From assembly GCF_963678635.1 (NCBI RefSeq), contig NC_087067.1, forward strand, positions 32,588,401 through 32,648,400: DNA of 60,000 bases, given 5' to 3'. The DNA is from Symsagittifera roscoffensis (taxonomy: Eukaryota; Xenacoelomorpha; Acoela; Convolutidae). Position numbers and translations under genes: made by a program. How positions within the stretch are numbered: position 1 is the first letter of the stretch; each line of letters begins with the position of its first letter. Below the pieces are notes generated by a model that did not search any database, was not told the origin of the DNA, and saw only the letters and a list, made by a program, of their open reading frames with translations. Below, piece after piece: positions 38,743-51,513 of the stretch.

Positions 38743-39676
38743 CCCGGGTTGACCAAAACTTCTTATCATACAATTTCCATATATGAGAAACTTCTTGTCA
38801 TACAATTTCATACAATTCCATACGTACAGAAAATTGTATGAAAACTCTATGATAATCATTTTTCCATATATGAAAATTGTATGATAGGTGTTTTCCCATA
38901 AACCAAAAATTTTGATTTTTTCTTTCTTAATTTAGTTTTTGAAATTTTTTGGTTGTGTTTGCAACCGAACACAAGTGACAAAGACATTGGTTACTCAAAA
39001 CACCGAAGGTTGGACGGTCTTGCATTAACAATGCATAAAAAACGACCTGAATATGGCTGTCTTTCACAATTCATATAACAAAAGAAACAACTTTTATTTT
39101 TTGGCAAAATTTTTTAATGATGATTATTTTAAATTTTTGAATTTTCAATTTATCAAACATTGATCAAGGCATACATTAACACTCCATACAAAAGAAATAG
39201 GAATTTTTACCGTTTTTGAAAAAAAATTTAAGTGAAAAGAAAATAAAAACCAATTTTATCGTATCCAGGACTACGTTATGGACACAAAATATTAAATTTT
39301 GCATGCAAAAAAAATTTTTCGAAAAATGTTTGTTTGCGTACGAAATTCGATTTGCGGTTGAAAAAAAATGAAAAATTTTTGGGCCAAATTTTCAAAATTA
39401 CTTGAAAATTTTTTTGTGTCGCCATCAAAAAAATGCCAGTCATACAATTTCCATATATGGGAATTGTATGATCGGCATTTTTTTCAAAAAACTAAAACCT
39501 CAGTTTTTTTATCATCAGACTGTTTTATTAGAATGAAACAGCCACAGAAATAAGTTTATACCAGTTTTCAACCATTTTTAGAAATTGTATGAAAATTGTA
39601 TGATAAGCATTTTTCCACACACTTGATGTATGGAATTGTATGATAAGCATTTTCGGTGTATGGAGGTCAACCCGGG
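38743..39676. mobile_element. Non-autonomous DNA transposon (MITE-like), piggyBac-like ends possible
   Basis: A 934-bp insert with perfect 12-bp terminal inverted repeats CCCGGGTTGACC and GGTCAACCCGGG interrupts an otherwise normal unit. No open frame of coding character lies inside. The subterminal regions carry inverted copies of CTTATCATACAATTTCC-like sequence, and the ATACAATT/AATTGTAT motif occurs about ten times. A central palindrome (about 39430-39482) looks like two element ends facing each other. The empty site in other units is ACCTTAATAG. Here the left flank reads ACCTT and the right flank TTAATAG. This is either a TT duplication, or a TTAA duplication (with CCC...GGG ends, as in piggyBac) that has lost AA on the left. 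The family is uncertain. Confidence 0.9.
39430..39482. repeat. Internal palindrome of the DNA transposon
   Basis: Arms AAAATGCC and CATACAATT pair with AATTGTATG and GGCATTTT around CCATATATGG. The arms match the subterminal sequence at both element ends, so the centre may be a relic of two end-to-end copies or of an internal deletion in a larger parent. Confidence 0.7.
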
Positions 39677-40904
39677 TTAATAGAGTGAAGATGTCAGTAT
39701 GAAGAGTCTAATTGAGACTGGTGAATTGCGCGAACGGCCATAACTTGCCCAAAAAACTTAAGACTTCCAAATTTTGCTATTTCTATCGTAAGACCATCGT
39801 CAGATCTTGGGGGACTGAGAAAATGAATCAATTTCGTAAAAACCAGTTCAAAGTTATGAGTTCTTGAAAGCTCGGTGATGCCAAAAAGTTAAGCCTAATC
39901 GAGCGTGGTGCAAAAAACGAAAATTTCAAAATTTTTGTTATTTTCTGTCTAAATTTTATTTTTTCAATATCGTATCACAATTTTGGACTCAGAACAATTC
40001 CAACGAGCTCAAAACGACTTCTTTAGCTTCAGTGTTCGTGGAGTAATCATCAGTTGAAATTTTGGGGGGAGCTGAAATTCGGGCATTTTGGAAGAAAATC
40101 GACCTAAAAGCTAACTTTTAAGTTAGTGCAATTTTTTTCTTGCATTTTTCATAAAATGGGGTGCTCTCTGCTGTCGCAGAGTGCATTCAAAGAAACTTAT
40201 CAAATAGATTTGAAAACTTACCTATTTAATAAGTTTATCACAACAATTAGGCTAAAAGCATCTATCAGTATCCTGGCTGGTATTCGATCATATGCCACTA
40301 ACGTTGAGTGAGCGGCTATCATGCCATAGATGGTCATCTAAGACACCCTGTACACGCTCCGTAGGTTTTGACCAGCCGATTTGGCCATAAAACTCATTGG
40401 GCCAAAAAAATTCTGAAAATTGTCAATTTTTCAAATTTTGTTTGAATTGCATAAATTATAACGTGAGCGTGCAAAATTTTACATGGTATAAGAGCATATT
40501 TCTACTCTCGCGCGAGGGCGAGTGTTTTAAAAGTAATGTACATAGTTATATGCTAGTCAGGATATAAATGGAAGCGGAATTACTCAAATGCCTAAGGCAG
40601 AACCGCAGATTCTGTCTTTGTCTACATCGTTAAGCCCATGTCGTATGTAACGGCACAAACGCAGATGGTTATAACGTAGTCTACTGTACTCTTACGATAG
40701 ATTTACTAGCCAGCAGGGGAGTTTTGTTAGGGCGAAGTGTCATTATGGCTACCTCTTTTCAACTTTCCCCCTTGACCTTTCATAAGTTGGTCCGGGAGCA
40801 ACATAGCTCTCAACCCAGTCGGATAAATATAAATTTTTATGATGCGAGCTGTTTTTTCATTGTTGTGTTCAAGGCATGTACCAAAATTAGTAAAAGGTTT
40901 AGCT

Positions 40905-41091
40905 ATCGCTTCTCGGCCTTTTGGCTAAGATCATGTGTAGTATCTGTTCTTGTCAGCTTAATATCTGGCATGCTGGGCATAGCCTGGCACCAATATTAAA
41001 CTGATTTTTACTTCCCGAGTTAACACCGAAGCTTGCTTCAGTTGACTCACGGATTGTCCCGGTGTTACACTACCATCGGGAGCAGTCCACC
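40905..41091 (+). ncRNA. U2: U2 snRNA, copy 28
   Basis: One change, C160G in the stem IV loop. Its unit shares private variants with the unit of copy 27 (CGATCATATG in the spacer, ATTAGTAAAAGG before the gene), so the two are recent duplicates. Confidence 0.96.
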
Positions 41092-42345
41092 TGAAAATTC
41101 TGAACCTGCAAATTACCTTAATAGAGTGAAGATGTCAGTATGAAGAGTCTAATTGAGACTGGTGAATTGCGCGAACGGCCATAACTTGCCCAAAAAACTT
41201 AAGACTTCCAAATTTTGCTATTTCTATCGTAAGACCATCGTCAGATCTTGGGGGACTGAGAAAATGAATCAATTTCGTAAAAACCAGTTCAAAGTTATGA
41301 GTTCTTGAAAGCTCGGTGATGCCAAAAAGTTAAGCCTAATCGAGCGTGGTGCAAAAAACGAAAATTTCAAAATTTTTGTTATTTTCTGTCTAAATTTTAT
41401 TTTTTCAATATCGTATCACAATTTTGGACTCAGAACAATTCCAACGAGCTCAAAACGACTTCTTTAGCTTCAGTGTTCGTGGAGTAATCATCAGTTGAAA
41501 TTTTGGGGGGAGCTGAAATTCGGCCATTTTGGAAGAAAATCGACCTAAAAGCTAACTTTTAAGTTAGTGCAATTTTTTTCTTGCATTTTTCATAAAATGG
41601 GGTGCTCTCTGCTGTCGCAGAGTGCATTCAAAGAAACTTATCAAATAGATTTGAAAACTTACCTATTTAATAAGTTTATCACAACAATTAGGCTAAAAGC
41701 ATCTATCAGTATCCTGGCTGGTATTCGACCATATGCCACTAACGTTGAAAGAGCAGCTATCATGCCATCGATGGTCATCTAAGACACCCTGTACACGCTC
41801 CGTAGGTTTTGACCAGCTGATTTGGCCATAAAACTCATTGGGCCAAAAAAATTCTGAAAATTGTCAATTTTTCAAATTTTGTTTGAATTGCATAAATTAT
41901 AACGTGAGCGTGCAAAATTTTACATGGTATAAGAGCATATTTCTACTCTCGCGCGAGGGCGAGTGTTTTAAAAGTAATGTACATAGTTATATGCTAGTCA
42001 GGATATAAATGGAAGCGGAATTACTCAAATGCCTAAGGCAGAACCGCAGATTCTGTCTTTGTCTACATCGTTAAGCCCATGTCGTATGTAACGGCACAAA
42101 CGCAGATGGTTATAACGTAGTCTACTGTACTCTTACGATAGATTTACTAGCCAGCAGGGGAGTTTTGTTAGGGCGAAGTGTCATTATGGCTACCTCTTTT
42201 CAACTTTCCCCCTTGACCTTTCATAAGTTGGTCCGGGAGCAACATAGCTCTCAACCCAGTCGGATAAATATAAATTTTTATGATGCGAGCTGTTTTTTCA
42301 TTGTTGTGTTCAAGGCATGTACCAAAATTAGGAAAAGGTTTAGCT

Positions 42346-42532
42346 ATCGCTTCTCGGCCTTTTGGCTAAGATCATGTGTAGTATCTGTTCTTGTCAGCTT
42401 AATATCTGGCATGCCGGGCATAGCCTGGCACCAATATTAAACTGATTTTTACTTCCCGAGGTAACACCGAAGCTTGCTTCAGTTGACTCACGGATTGTCC
42501 CGGTCTTACACTACCATCGGGAGCAGTCCACC
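42346..42532 (+). ncRNA. U2: U2 snRNA, copy 29
   Basis: T70C turns the U70-G82 wobble of stem IIb into a C-G pair; T116G breaks U116-A141 in stem III. Both recur in copies 30 and 31. Confidence 0.95.
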
Positions 42533-42599
42533 TGAAAATTCTGAACCTGCAAATTACCTTAATAGAGTGAAGATGTCAGTATGAAGAGTCTAATTGAGA

Positions 42600-43320
42600 C
42601 TGGTGAATTGCGCGAACGGCCATAACTTGCCCAAAAAACTTAAGACTTCCAAATTTTGCTATTTCTATCGTAAGACCATCGTCAAATCTTGGGGGACTGA
42701 GAAAATGAATCAATTTCGTCGAACCAGTTCAAAGTTATGAGTTCTTGAAAGCTCGGTGATGCCAAAAAGTTAAGCCTAATCGAGCGTGGTGCAAAAAACG
42801 AAAATTTCAAAATTTTTGTTATTTTCTGTCTAAATTTTATTTTTTCAATATCGTATCACAATTTTGGACTCAGAACAATTCCAACGAGCTCAAAACGACT
42901 TCTTTAGCTTCAGTGTTCGTGGAGTAATCATCAGTTGAAATTTTGGGGGGAGCTGAAATTCGGGCATTTTGGAAGAAAATCGACCTAAAAGCTAACTGGG
43001 CCAAAAAAATTCTGAAAATTGTCAATTTTTCAAATTTTGTTTGAATTGCATAAATTATAACGTGAGCGTGCAAAATTTTACATGGTATAAGAGCATATTT
43101 CTACTCTCGCGCGAGGGCGAGTGTTTTAAAAGTAATGTACATAGTTATATGCTAGTCAGGATATAAATGGAAGCGGAATTACTCAAATGCCTAAGGCAGA
43201 ACCGCAGATTCTGTCTTTGTCTACATCGTTAAGCCCATGTCGTATGTAACGGCACAAACGCAGATGGTTATAACGTAGTCTACTGTACTCTTACGATAGA
43301 TTTACTAGCCAGCAGGGGAG
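42600..43320 (+). repeat. Short spacer with 282-bp deletion (junction near 42997)
   Basis: AAAAGCTAAC joins directly to TGGGCCAAAAAAATTC. The lost part spans the CTAACTTTTAAGTTAG inverted repeat through to the ACTCATT before TGGGCC. Only about one base of homology is seen at the junction, so end joining rather than repeat-mediated slippage is likely. The unit is 1,158 bp. The U2 genes on both sides are kept. Confidence 0.9.
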
Positions 43321-43503
43321 TTTTGTTAGGGCGAAGTGTCATTATGGCTACCTCTTTTCAACTTTCCCCCTTGACCTTTCATAAGTTGGTCCGGGAGCAA
43401 CATAGCTCTCAACCCAGTCGGATAAATATAAATTTTTATGATGCGAGCTGTTTTTTCATTGTTGTGTTCAAGGCATGTACCAATATTAGGAAAAGGTTTA
43501 GCT

Positions 43504-43690
43504 ATCGCTTCTCGGCCTTTTGGCTAAGATCATGTGTAGTATCTGTTCTTGTCAGCTTAATATCTGGCATGCCGGGCATAGCCTGGCACCAATATTAAAC
43601 TGATTTTTACTTCCCGAGGTAACACCGAAGCTTGCTTCAGTTGACTCACGGATTGTCCCGGTCTTACACTACCATCGGGAGCAGTCCACC
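43504..43690 (+). ncRNA. U2: U2 snRNA, copy 30
   Basis: Same T70C and T116G as copy 29. Its own spacer is 282 bp shorter than normal (junction near 42997), but all sequence within about 500 bp upstream is kept. Confidence 0.95.
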
Positions 43691-44943
43691 TGAAAATTCT
43701 GAACCTGCAAATTACCTTAATAGAGTGAAGACGTCAGTATGAAGAGTCTAATTGAGACTGGTGAATTGCGCGAACGGCCATAACTTGCCCAAAAAACTTA
43801 AGACTTCCAAATTTTGCTATTTCTATCGTAAGACCATCGTCAAATCTTGGGGGACTGAGAAAATGAATCAATTTCGTCGAACCAGTTCAAAGTTATGAGT
43901 TCTTGAAAGCTCGGTGATGCCAAAAAGTTAAGCCTAATCGAGCGTGGTGCAAAAAACGAAAATTTCAAAATTTTTGTTATTTTCTGTCTAAATTTTATTT
44001 TTTCAATATCGTATCACAATTTTGGACTCAGAACAATTCCAACGAGCTCAAAACGACTTCTTTAGCTTCAGTGTTCGTGGAGTAATCATCAGTTGAAATT
44101 TTGGGGGGAGCTGAAATTCGGGCATTTTGGAAGAAAATCGACCTAAAAGCTAACTTTTAAGTTAGTGCAATTTTTTTCTTGCATTTTTCATAAAATGGGG
44201 TGCTCTCTGCTGTCGCAGAGTGCATTCAAAGAAACTTAGCAAATAGATTTGAAAACTTACCTATTTAATAAGTTTATCACAACAATTAGGCTAAAAGCAT
44301 CTATCAGTATCCTGGCTGGTATTCGACCATATGCCACTAACGTTGAGTGAGCAGCTATCATGCCATAGATGGTCATCTAAGACACCCTGTACACGCTCCG
44401 TAGGTTTTGACCAGCCGATTTGGCCATAAAACTCATTGGGCCAAAAAAATTCTGAAAATTGTCAATTTTTCAAATTTTGTTTGAATTGCATAAATTATAA
44501 CGTGAGCGTGCAAAATTTTACCTGGTATAAGAGCATATTTCTACTCTCGCGCGAGGGCGAGTGTTTTAAAAGTAATGTACATAGTTATATGCTAGTCAGG
44601 ATATAAATGGAAGCGGAATTACTCAAATGCCCAAGGCAGAACCGCAGATTCTGTCTTTGTCCACATCGTTAAGCCCATGTCGTATGTAACGGCACAAACG
44701 CAGATGGTTATAATGTAGTCTACTGTACTCTTACGATAGATTTACTAGCCAGCAGGGGAGTTTTGTTAGGGCGAAGTGTCGTTATGGCTACCTCTTTTCA
44801 ACTTTCCCCCTTGACCTTTCATAAGTTGGTCCGGGAGCAACATAGCTCTCAACCCAGTCGGATAAATATAAATTTTTATGATGCGAGCTGTTTTTTCATT
44901 GTTGTGTTCAAGGCATGTACCAAAATTAGGAAAAGGTTTAGCT

Positions 44944-45130
44944 ATCGCTTCTCGGCCTTTTGGCTAAGATCATGTGTAGTATCTGTTCTTGTCAGCTTAA
45001 TATCTGGCATGCCGGGCATAGCCTGGCACCAATATTAAACTGATTTTTACTTCCCGAGGTAACACCGAAGCTTGCTTTAGTTGACTCACGGATTGTCCCG
45101 GTCTTACACTACCATCGGGAGCAGTCCACC
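44944..45130 (+). ncRNA. U2: U2 snRNA, copy 31
   Basis: T70C and T116G plus private C135T (C-G becomes U-G in stem III). Its promoter region is a recombinant haplotype (GTCGTTATGG upstream, CAACATAGC downstream). Confidence 0.95.
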
Positions 45131-46383
45131 TGAAAATTCTGAACCTGCAAATTACCTTAATAGAGTGAAGATGTCAGTATGAAGAGTCTAATTGAGACTG
45201 GTGAATTGCGCGAACGGCCATAACTTGCCGAAAAAACTTAAGACTTCCAAATTTTGCTATTTCTATCGTAAGACCATCGTCAAATCTTGGGGGACTGAGA
45301 AAATGAATCAATTTCGTCGAACCAGCTCAAAGTTATGAGTTCTTGAAAGCTCGGTGATGCCAAAAAGTTAAGCCTAATCGAGCGTGGTGCAAAAAACGAA
45401 AATTTCAAAATTTTTGTTATTTTCTGTCTAAATTTTATTTTTTCAATATCGTATCACAATTTTGGACTCAGAACAATTCCAACGAGCTCAAAACGACTTC
45501 TTTAGCTTCAGTGTTCGTGGAGTAATCATCAGTTGAAATTTTGGGGGGAGCTGAAATTCGGGCATTTTGGAAGAAAATCGACCTAAAAGCTAACTTTTAA
45601 GTTAGTGCAATTTTTTTCTTGCATTTTTCATAAAATGGGGTGCTCTCTGCTGTCGCAGAGTGCATTCAAAGAAACTTATCAAATAGATTTGAAAACTTAC
45701 CTATTTAATAAGTTTATCACAACAATTAGGCTAAAAGCATCTATCAGTATCCTGGCTGGTATTCGACCATATGCCACTAACGTTGAGTGAGCAGCTATCA
45801 TGCCATAGATGGTCATCTAAGACACCCTGTACACGCTCCGTAGGTTTTGACCAGCCGATTTGGCCATAAAACTCATTGGGCCAAAAAAATTCTGAAAATT
45901 GTCAATTTTTCAAATTTTGTTTGAATTGCATAAATTATAACGTGAGCGTGCAAAATTTTACCTGGTATAAGAGCATATTTCTACTCTCGCGCGAGGGCGA
46001 GTGTTTTAAAAGTAATGTACATAGTTATATGCTAGTCAGGATATAAATGGAAGCGGAATTACTCAAATGCCTAAGGCAGAACCGCAGATTCTGTCTTTGT
46101 CTACATCGTTAAGCCCATGTCGTATGTAACGGCACAAACGCAGATGGTTATAACGTAGTCAACTGTACTCTTACGATAGATTTACTAGCCAGCAGGGGAG
46201 TTTTGTTAGGGCGAAGTGTCATTATGGCTACCTGTTTTCAACTTTCCCCCTTGACCTTTCATAAGTTGGTCCGGGAGCAACATAGCTCTCAACCCAGTCG
46301 GATAAATATAAATTTTTATGATGCGAGCTGTTTTTTCATTGTTGTGTTCAAGGCATGTACCAAAATTAGGAAAAGGTTTAGCT

Positions 46384-46431
46384 ATCGCTTCTCGGCCTTT
46401 TGGCTAAGATCATGTGTAGTATTTGTTCTTG
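46384..46431 (+). pseudogene. U2: U2 snRNA, copy 32, truncated after nt 48
   Basis: The first 48 nt (with C40T) join directly to spacer sequence GCATTTTTCATAAAATGG. The hexamer TTCTTG is present at both ends of the missing segment (U2 nt 43-48 and the spacer), so a 630-bp deletion arose by microhomology or slippage. Everything from stem IIa on is lost, including the Sm site and 3' end. Confidence 0.96.
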
Positions 46432-47193
46432 CATTTTTCATAAAATGGGGTGCTTTCTGCTGTCGCAGAGTGCATTCAAAGAAACTTATCAAATAGATTT
46501 GAAAACTTACCTATTTAATAAGTTTATCACAACAATTAGGCTAAAAGCACCTATCAGTATCCTGGCTGGTATTCGACCATATGCCACTAACGTTGAGTGA
46601 GCAGCTATCATGCCATCGATGGTCATCTAAGACACCCTGTACACGCTCCGTAGGTTTTGATCAGCCGATTTGGCCATAAAACTCATTGGGCCAAAAAAAT
46701 TCTGAAAATTGTCAATTTTTCAAATTTTGTTTGAATTGCATAAATTATAACGTGAGCGTGCAAAATTTTACATGGTGTAAGAGCATATTTCTACTCTCGC
46801 GCGAGGGCGAGTGTTTTAAAAGTAATGTACATAGTTATTTGCTAGTCAGGATATAAATGGAAGCGGAATTACTCAAATGCCTAAGGCAGAACCGCAGATT
46901 CTGTCTTTGTCTACATCGTTAAGCCCATGTCGTATGTAACGGCACAAACGCAGATGGTTATAACGTAGTCTACTGTACTCTTACGATAGATTTACTAGCC
47001 AGCAGGGGAGTTTTGTTAGGGCGAAGTGTCATTATGGCTACCTCTTTTCAACTTTCCCCCTTGACCTTTCATAAGTTGGTCCGGGAGCAACCCAGCTCTC
47101 AACCCAGTCGGATAAATATAAATTTTTATGATGCGAGCTGTTTTTTCATTGTTGTGTTCAAGGCATGTACCAAAATTAGGAAAAGGTTTAGCT

Positions 47194-47380
47194 ATCGCTT
47201 CTCGGCCTTTTGGCTAAGATCATGTGTAGTATCTGTTCTTGTCAGCTTAATATCTGGCATGCTGGGCATAGCCTGGCACCAATATTAAACTGATTTTTAC
47301 TTCCCGAGTTAACACCGAAGCTTGCTTCAGTTGACTCACGGATTGTCCCGGTCATACACTACCATCGGGAGCAGTCCACC
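47194..47380 (+). ncRNA. U2: U2 snRNA, copy 33
   Basis: One change, T161A in the stem IV loop. First of the six units with the recombinant GTCATTATGG / CAACCCAGC promoter haplotype. Confidence 0.96.
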
Positions 47381-48633
47381 TGAAAACTCTGAAACTGCAA
47401 ATTATCTTAATAGAGTGAAGATGTCAGTATGAAGAGTCTAATTGAGCCTGGTGAATTGCGCGAACGGCCATAACTTGCCCAAAAAACTTAAGACTTCCAA
47501 ATTTTTCTATTTCTATCGTAAGACAATCGTCAAATCTTGGGGGACTGAGAAAATGAACCAATTTGGTCGAACCAGTTCAAAGTTATGAGTTCTTGAAAGC
47601 TCGGTGATGCCAAAAAGTTAAGCCTAATCGAGCGTGGTGCAAAAAACGAAAATTTCAAAATTTTTGTTCTTTTCTGTCTAAATTTTATTTTTTCAATATC
47701 GTATCACAATTTTGGACTCAGAACAATTCCAACGAGCCCAAAATGACTTCTTTAGCTTCAGTGTTCGTGGAGTAATCATCAGTTGAAATTTTGGGGGGAG
47801 CTGAAATTCGGCCATTTTGGAAGAAAATCGACCTAAAAGCTAACTTTTAAGTTAGTGCAATTTTTTTCTTGCATTTTTCATAAAATGGGGTGCTCTCTGC
47901 TGTCGCAGAGTGCATTCAAAGAAACTTATCAAATAGATTTGAAAACTTACCTATTTAATAATTTTATCACAACAATTAGGCTAAAAGCATCTATCAGTAT
48001 CCTGGCTGGTATTCGACCATATGCCACTAACGTTGAGTGAGCAGCTATCATGCCATCGATGGTCATCTAAGACACCCTGTACACGCTCCGTAGGTTTTGA
48101 CCAGCCGATTTGGCCATAAAACTCATTGGGCCAAAAAAATTCTGAAAATTGTCAATTTTTCAAATTTTGTTTGAATTGCATAAATTATAATGTGAGCGTG
48201 CAAAATTTTACATGGTATAAGAGCATATTTCTACTCTCGCGCGAGGGCGAGTGTTTTAAAAGTAATGTACATAGTTATATGCTAGTCAGGATATAAATGG
48301 AAGCGGAATTACTCAAATGCCTAAGGCAGAACCGCAGATTCTGTCTTTGTCTACATCGTTAAGCCCATGTCGTATGTAACGGCACAAACGCAGATGGTTA
48401 TAACGTAGTCTACTGTACTCTTACGATAGATTTACTAGCCAGCAGGGGAGTTTTGTTAGGGCGAAGTGTCATTATGGCTACCTCTTTTCAACTTTCCCCC
48501 TTGACCTTTCATAAGTTGGTCCGGGAGCAACCCAGCTCTCAACCCAGTCGGATAAATATAAATTTTTATGATGCGAGCTGTTTTTTCATTGTTGTGTTCA
48601 AGGCATGTACCAAAATTAGGAAAAGGTTTAGCT

Positions 48634-48820
48634 ATCGCTTCTCGGTTTTTTGGCTAAGATCATGTGTAGTATCTGTTCTTGTCAGCTTAATATCTGGCAT
48701 GCTGGGCATAGCCTGGCACCAATATTAAACTGATTTTTACTTCCCGAGTAAACACCGAAGCTTGCTTCAGTTGACTCACGGATTGTTCCGGCCTTACACT
48801 ACCATCGGGAGCAGTCCACT
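48634..48820 (+). ncRNA. U2: U2 snRNA, copy 34
   Basis: C13T and C14T leave stem I with two G-U pairs; T117A and C154T affect stems III and IV; T159C and C187T are at the stem IV loop edge and the last nucleotide. One of the most diverged full-length copies. Confidence 0.93.
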
Positions 48821-50073
48821 TGAAAATTCTGAACCTGCAAATTATCTTAATAGAGTGAAGATGTCAGTATGAAGAGTCTAATTGAGCCTGGTGAATTGCG
48901 CGAACGGCCATAACTTGCCCAAAAAACTTAAGACTTCCAAATTTTTCTATTTCTATCGTAAGACCATCGTCAAATCTTGGGGGACTGAGAAAATGAACCA
49001 ATTTGGTCGAACCAGTTCAAAGTTATGAGTTCTTGAAAGCTCGGTGATGCCAAAAAGTTAAGCCTAATCGAGCGTGGTGCAAAAAACGAAAATTTCAAAA
49101 TTTTTGTTCTTTTCTGTCTAAATTTTATTTTTTCAATATCGTATCACAATTTTGGACTCAGAAAAATTCCAACGAGCCCAAAACGACTTCTTTAGCTTCA
49201 GTGTTCGTGGAGTAATCATCAGTTGAAATTTTGGGGGGAGCTGAAATTCGGCCATTTTGGAAGAAAATCGACCTAAAAGCTAACTTTTAAGTTAGTGCAA
49301 TTTTTTTCTTGCATTTTTCATAAAATGGGGTGCTCTCTGCTGTCGCAGAGTGCATTCAAAGAAACTTATCAAATAGATTTGAAAACTTACCTATTTAATA
49401 ATTTTATCACAACAATTAGGCTAAAAGCATCTATCAGTATCCTGGCTGGTATTCGACCATATGCCACTAACGTTGAGTGAGCAGCTATCATGCCATCGAT
49501 GGTCATCTAAGACACCCTGTACACGCTCCGTAGGTTTTGACCAGCCGATTTGGCCATAAAACTCATTGGGCCAAAAAAATTCTGAAAATTGTCAATTTTT
49601 CAAATTTTGTTTGAATTGCATAAATTATAATGTGAGCGTGCAAAATTTAACATGGTATAAGAGCATATTTCTACTCTCGCGCGAGGGCGAGTGTTTTAAA
49701 AGTAATGTACATAGTTATATGCTAGTCAGGATATAAATGGAAGCGGAATTACTCAAATGCCTGAGGCAGAACCGCAGATTCTGTCTTTGTCTACATCGTT
49801 AAGCCCATGTCGTATGTAACGGCACAAACGCAGATGGTTATAACGTAGTCTACTGTACTCTTACGATAGATTTACTAGCCAGCAGGGGAGTTTTGTTAGG
49901 GCGAAGTGTCATTATGGCTACCTCTTTTCAACTTTCCCCCTTGACCTTTCATAAGTTGGTCCGGGAGCAACCCAGCTCTCAACCCAGTCGGATAAATATA
50001 AATTTTTATGATGCGAGCTGTTTTTTCATTGTTGTGTTCAAGGCATGTACCAAAATTAGGAAAAGGTTTAGCT

Positions 50074-50260
50074 ATCGCTTCTCGGCCTTTTGGCTAAAAT
50101 CATGTGTAGTATCTGTTCTTGTCAGCTTAATATCTGGCATGCTGGGCATAGCCTGGCACCAATATTAAACTGATTTTTACTTCCCGAGTTAACACCGAAG
50201 CTTGCTTCAGTTGACTCACGGTTTGCCCCGGCCTTACACTACCATCGGGAGCAGTCCACC
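50074..50260 (+). ncRNA. U2: U2 snRNA, copy 35
   Basis: G25A breaks the G25-C45 pair of the branchpoint-interacting stem-loop; A149T, T153C and T159C lie in stem IV. Confidence 0.94.
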
Positions 50261-51513
50261 TGAAAATTCTGAACCTGCAAACTATCTTAATAGAGTGAAG
50301 ATGTCAGTATGAAGAGTCTAATTTAGCCTGGTGAATTGCGCGAACGGCCATAACTTGCCCAAAAAACTTAAGACTTCCAAATTTTTCTATTTCTATCGTA
50401 AGACCATTGTCAAATCTTGGGGGACTGAGAAAATGAACCAATTTGGTCGAACCAGTTCAAAGTTATGAGTTCTTGAAAGCTCGGTGATGCCAAAAAGTTA
50501 AGCCTAATCGAGCGTGGTGCAAAAAACGAAAATTTCAAAATTTTTGTTCTTTTCTGTCTAAATTTTATTTTTTCAATATCGTATCACAATTTTGGACTCA
50601 GAACAATTCCAACGAGCCCAAAACGACTTCTTTAGCTTCAGTGTTCGTGGAGTAATCATCAGTTGAAATTTTGGGGGGAGCTGAAATTCGGCCATTTTGG
50701 AAGAAAATCGACCTAAAAGCTAACTTTTAAGTTAGTGCAATTTTTTTCTTGCATTTTTCATAAAATGGGGTGCTTTCTGCTGTCGCAGAGTGCATTCAAA
50801 GAAACTTATCAAATAGATTTGAAAACTTACCTATTTTATAATTTTATCACAACAATTAGGCTAAAAGCATCTATCAGTATCCTGGCTGGTATTCGACCAT
50901 ATGCCACTAACGTTGAGTGAGCAGCTATCATGCCATCGATGGTCATCTAAGACACCCTGTACACGCTCCGTAGGTTTTGACCAGCCGATTTGGCCATAAA
51001 ACTCATTGGGCCAAAAAAATTCTGAAAATTGTCAATTTTTCAAATTTTGTTTGAATTGCATAAATTATAATGTGAGCGTGCAAAATTTTACATGGTATAA
51101 GAGCATATTTCTACTCTCGCGCGAGGGCGAGTGTTTTAAAAGTAATGTACATAGTTATATGCTAGTCAGGATATAAATGGAAGCGGAATTACTCAAATGC
51201 CTAAGGCAGAACCGCAGATTCTGTCTTTGTCTACATCGTTAAGCCCATGTCGTATGTAACGGCACAAACGCAGATGGTTATAACGTAGTCTACTGTACTC
51301 TTACGATAGATTTACTAGCCTGCAGGGGAGTTTTGTTAGGGCGAAGTGTCATTATGGCTACCTCTTTTCAACTTTCCCCCTTGACCTTTCATAAGTTGGT
51401 CCGGGAGCAACCCAGCTCTCAACCCAGTCGGATAAATATAAATTTTTATGATGCGAGCTGTTTTTTCATTGTTGTGTTCAAGGCATGTACCAAAATTAGG
51501 AAAAGGTTTAGCT

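Noticed and set aside
38581-38859. 92-codon minus-strand frame spanning U2 copy 27 and the transposon left end
   Set aside because: Reads through an snRNA gene and a transposon terminus; no coding character.
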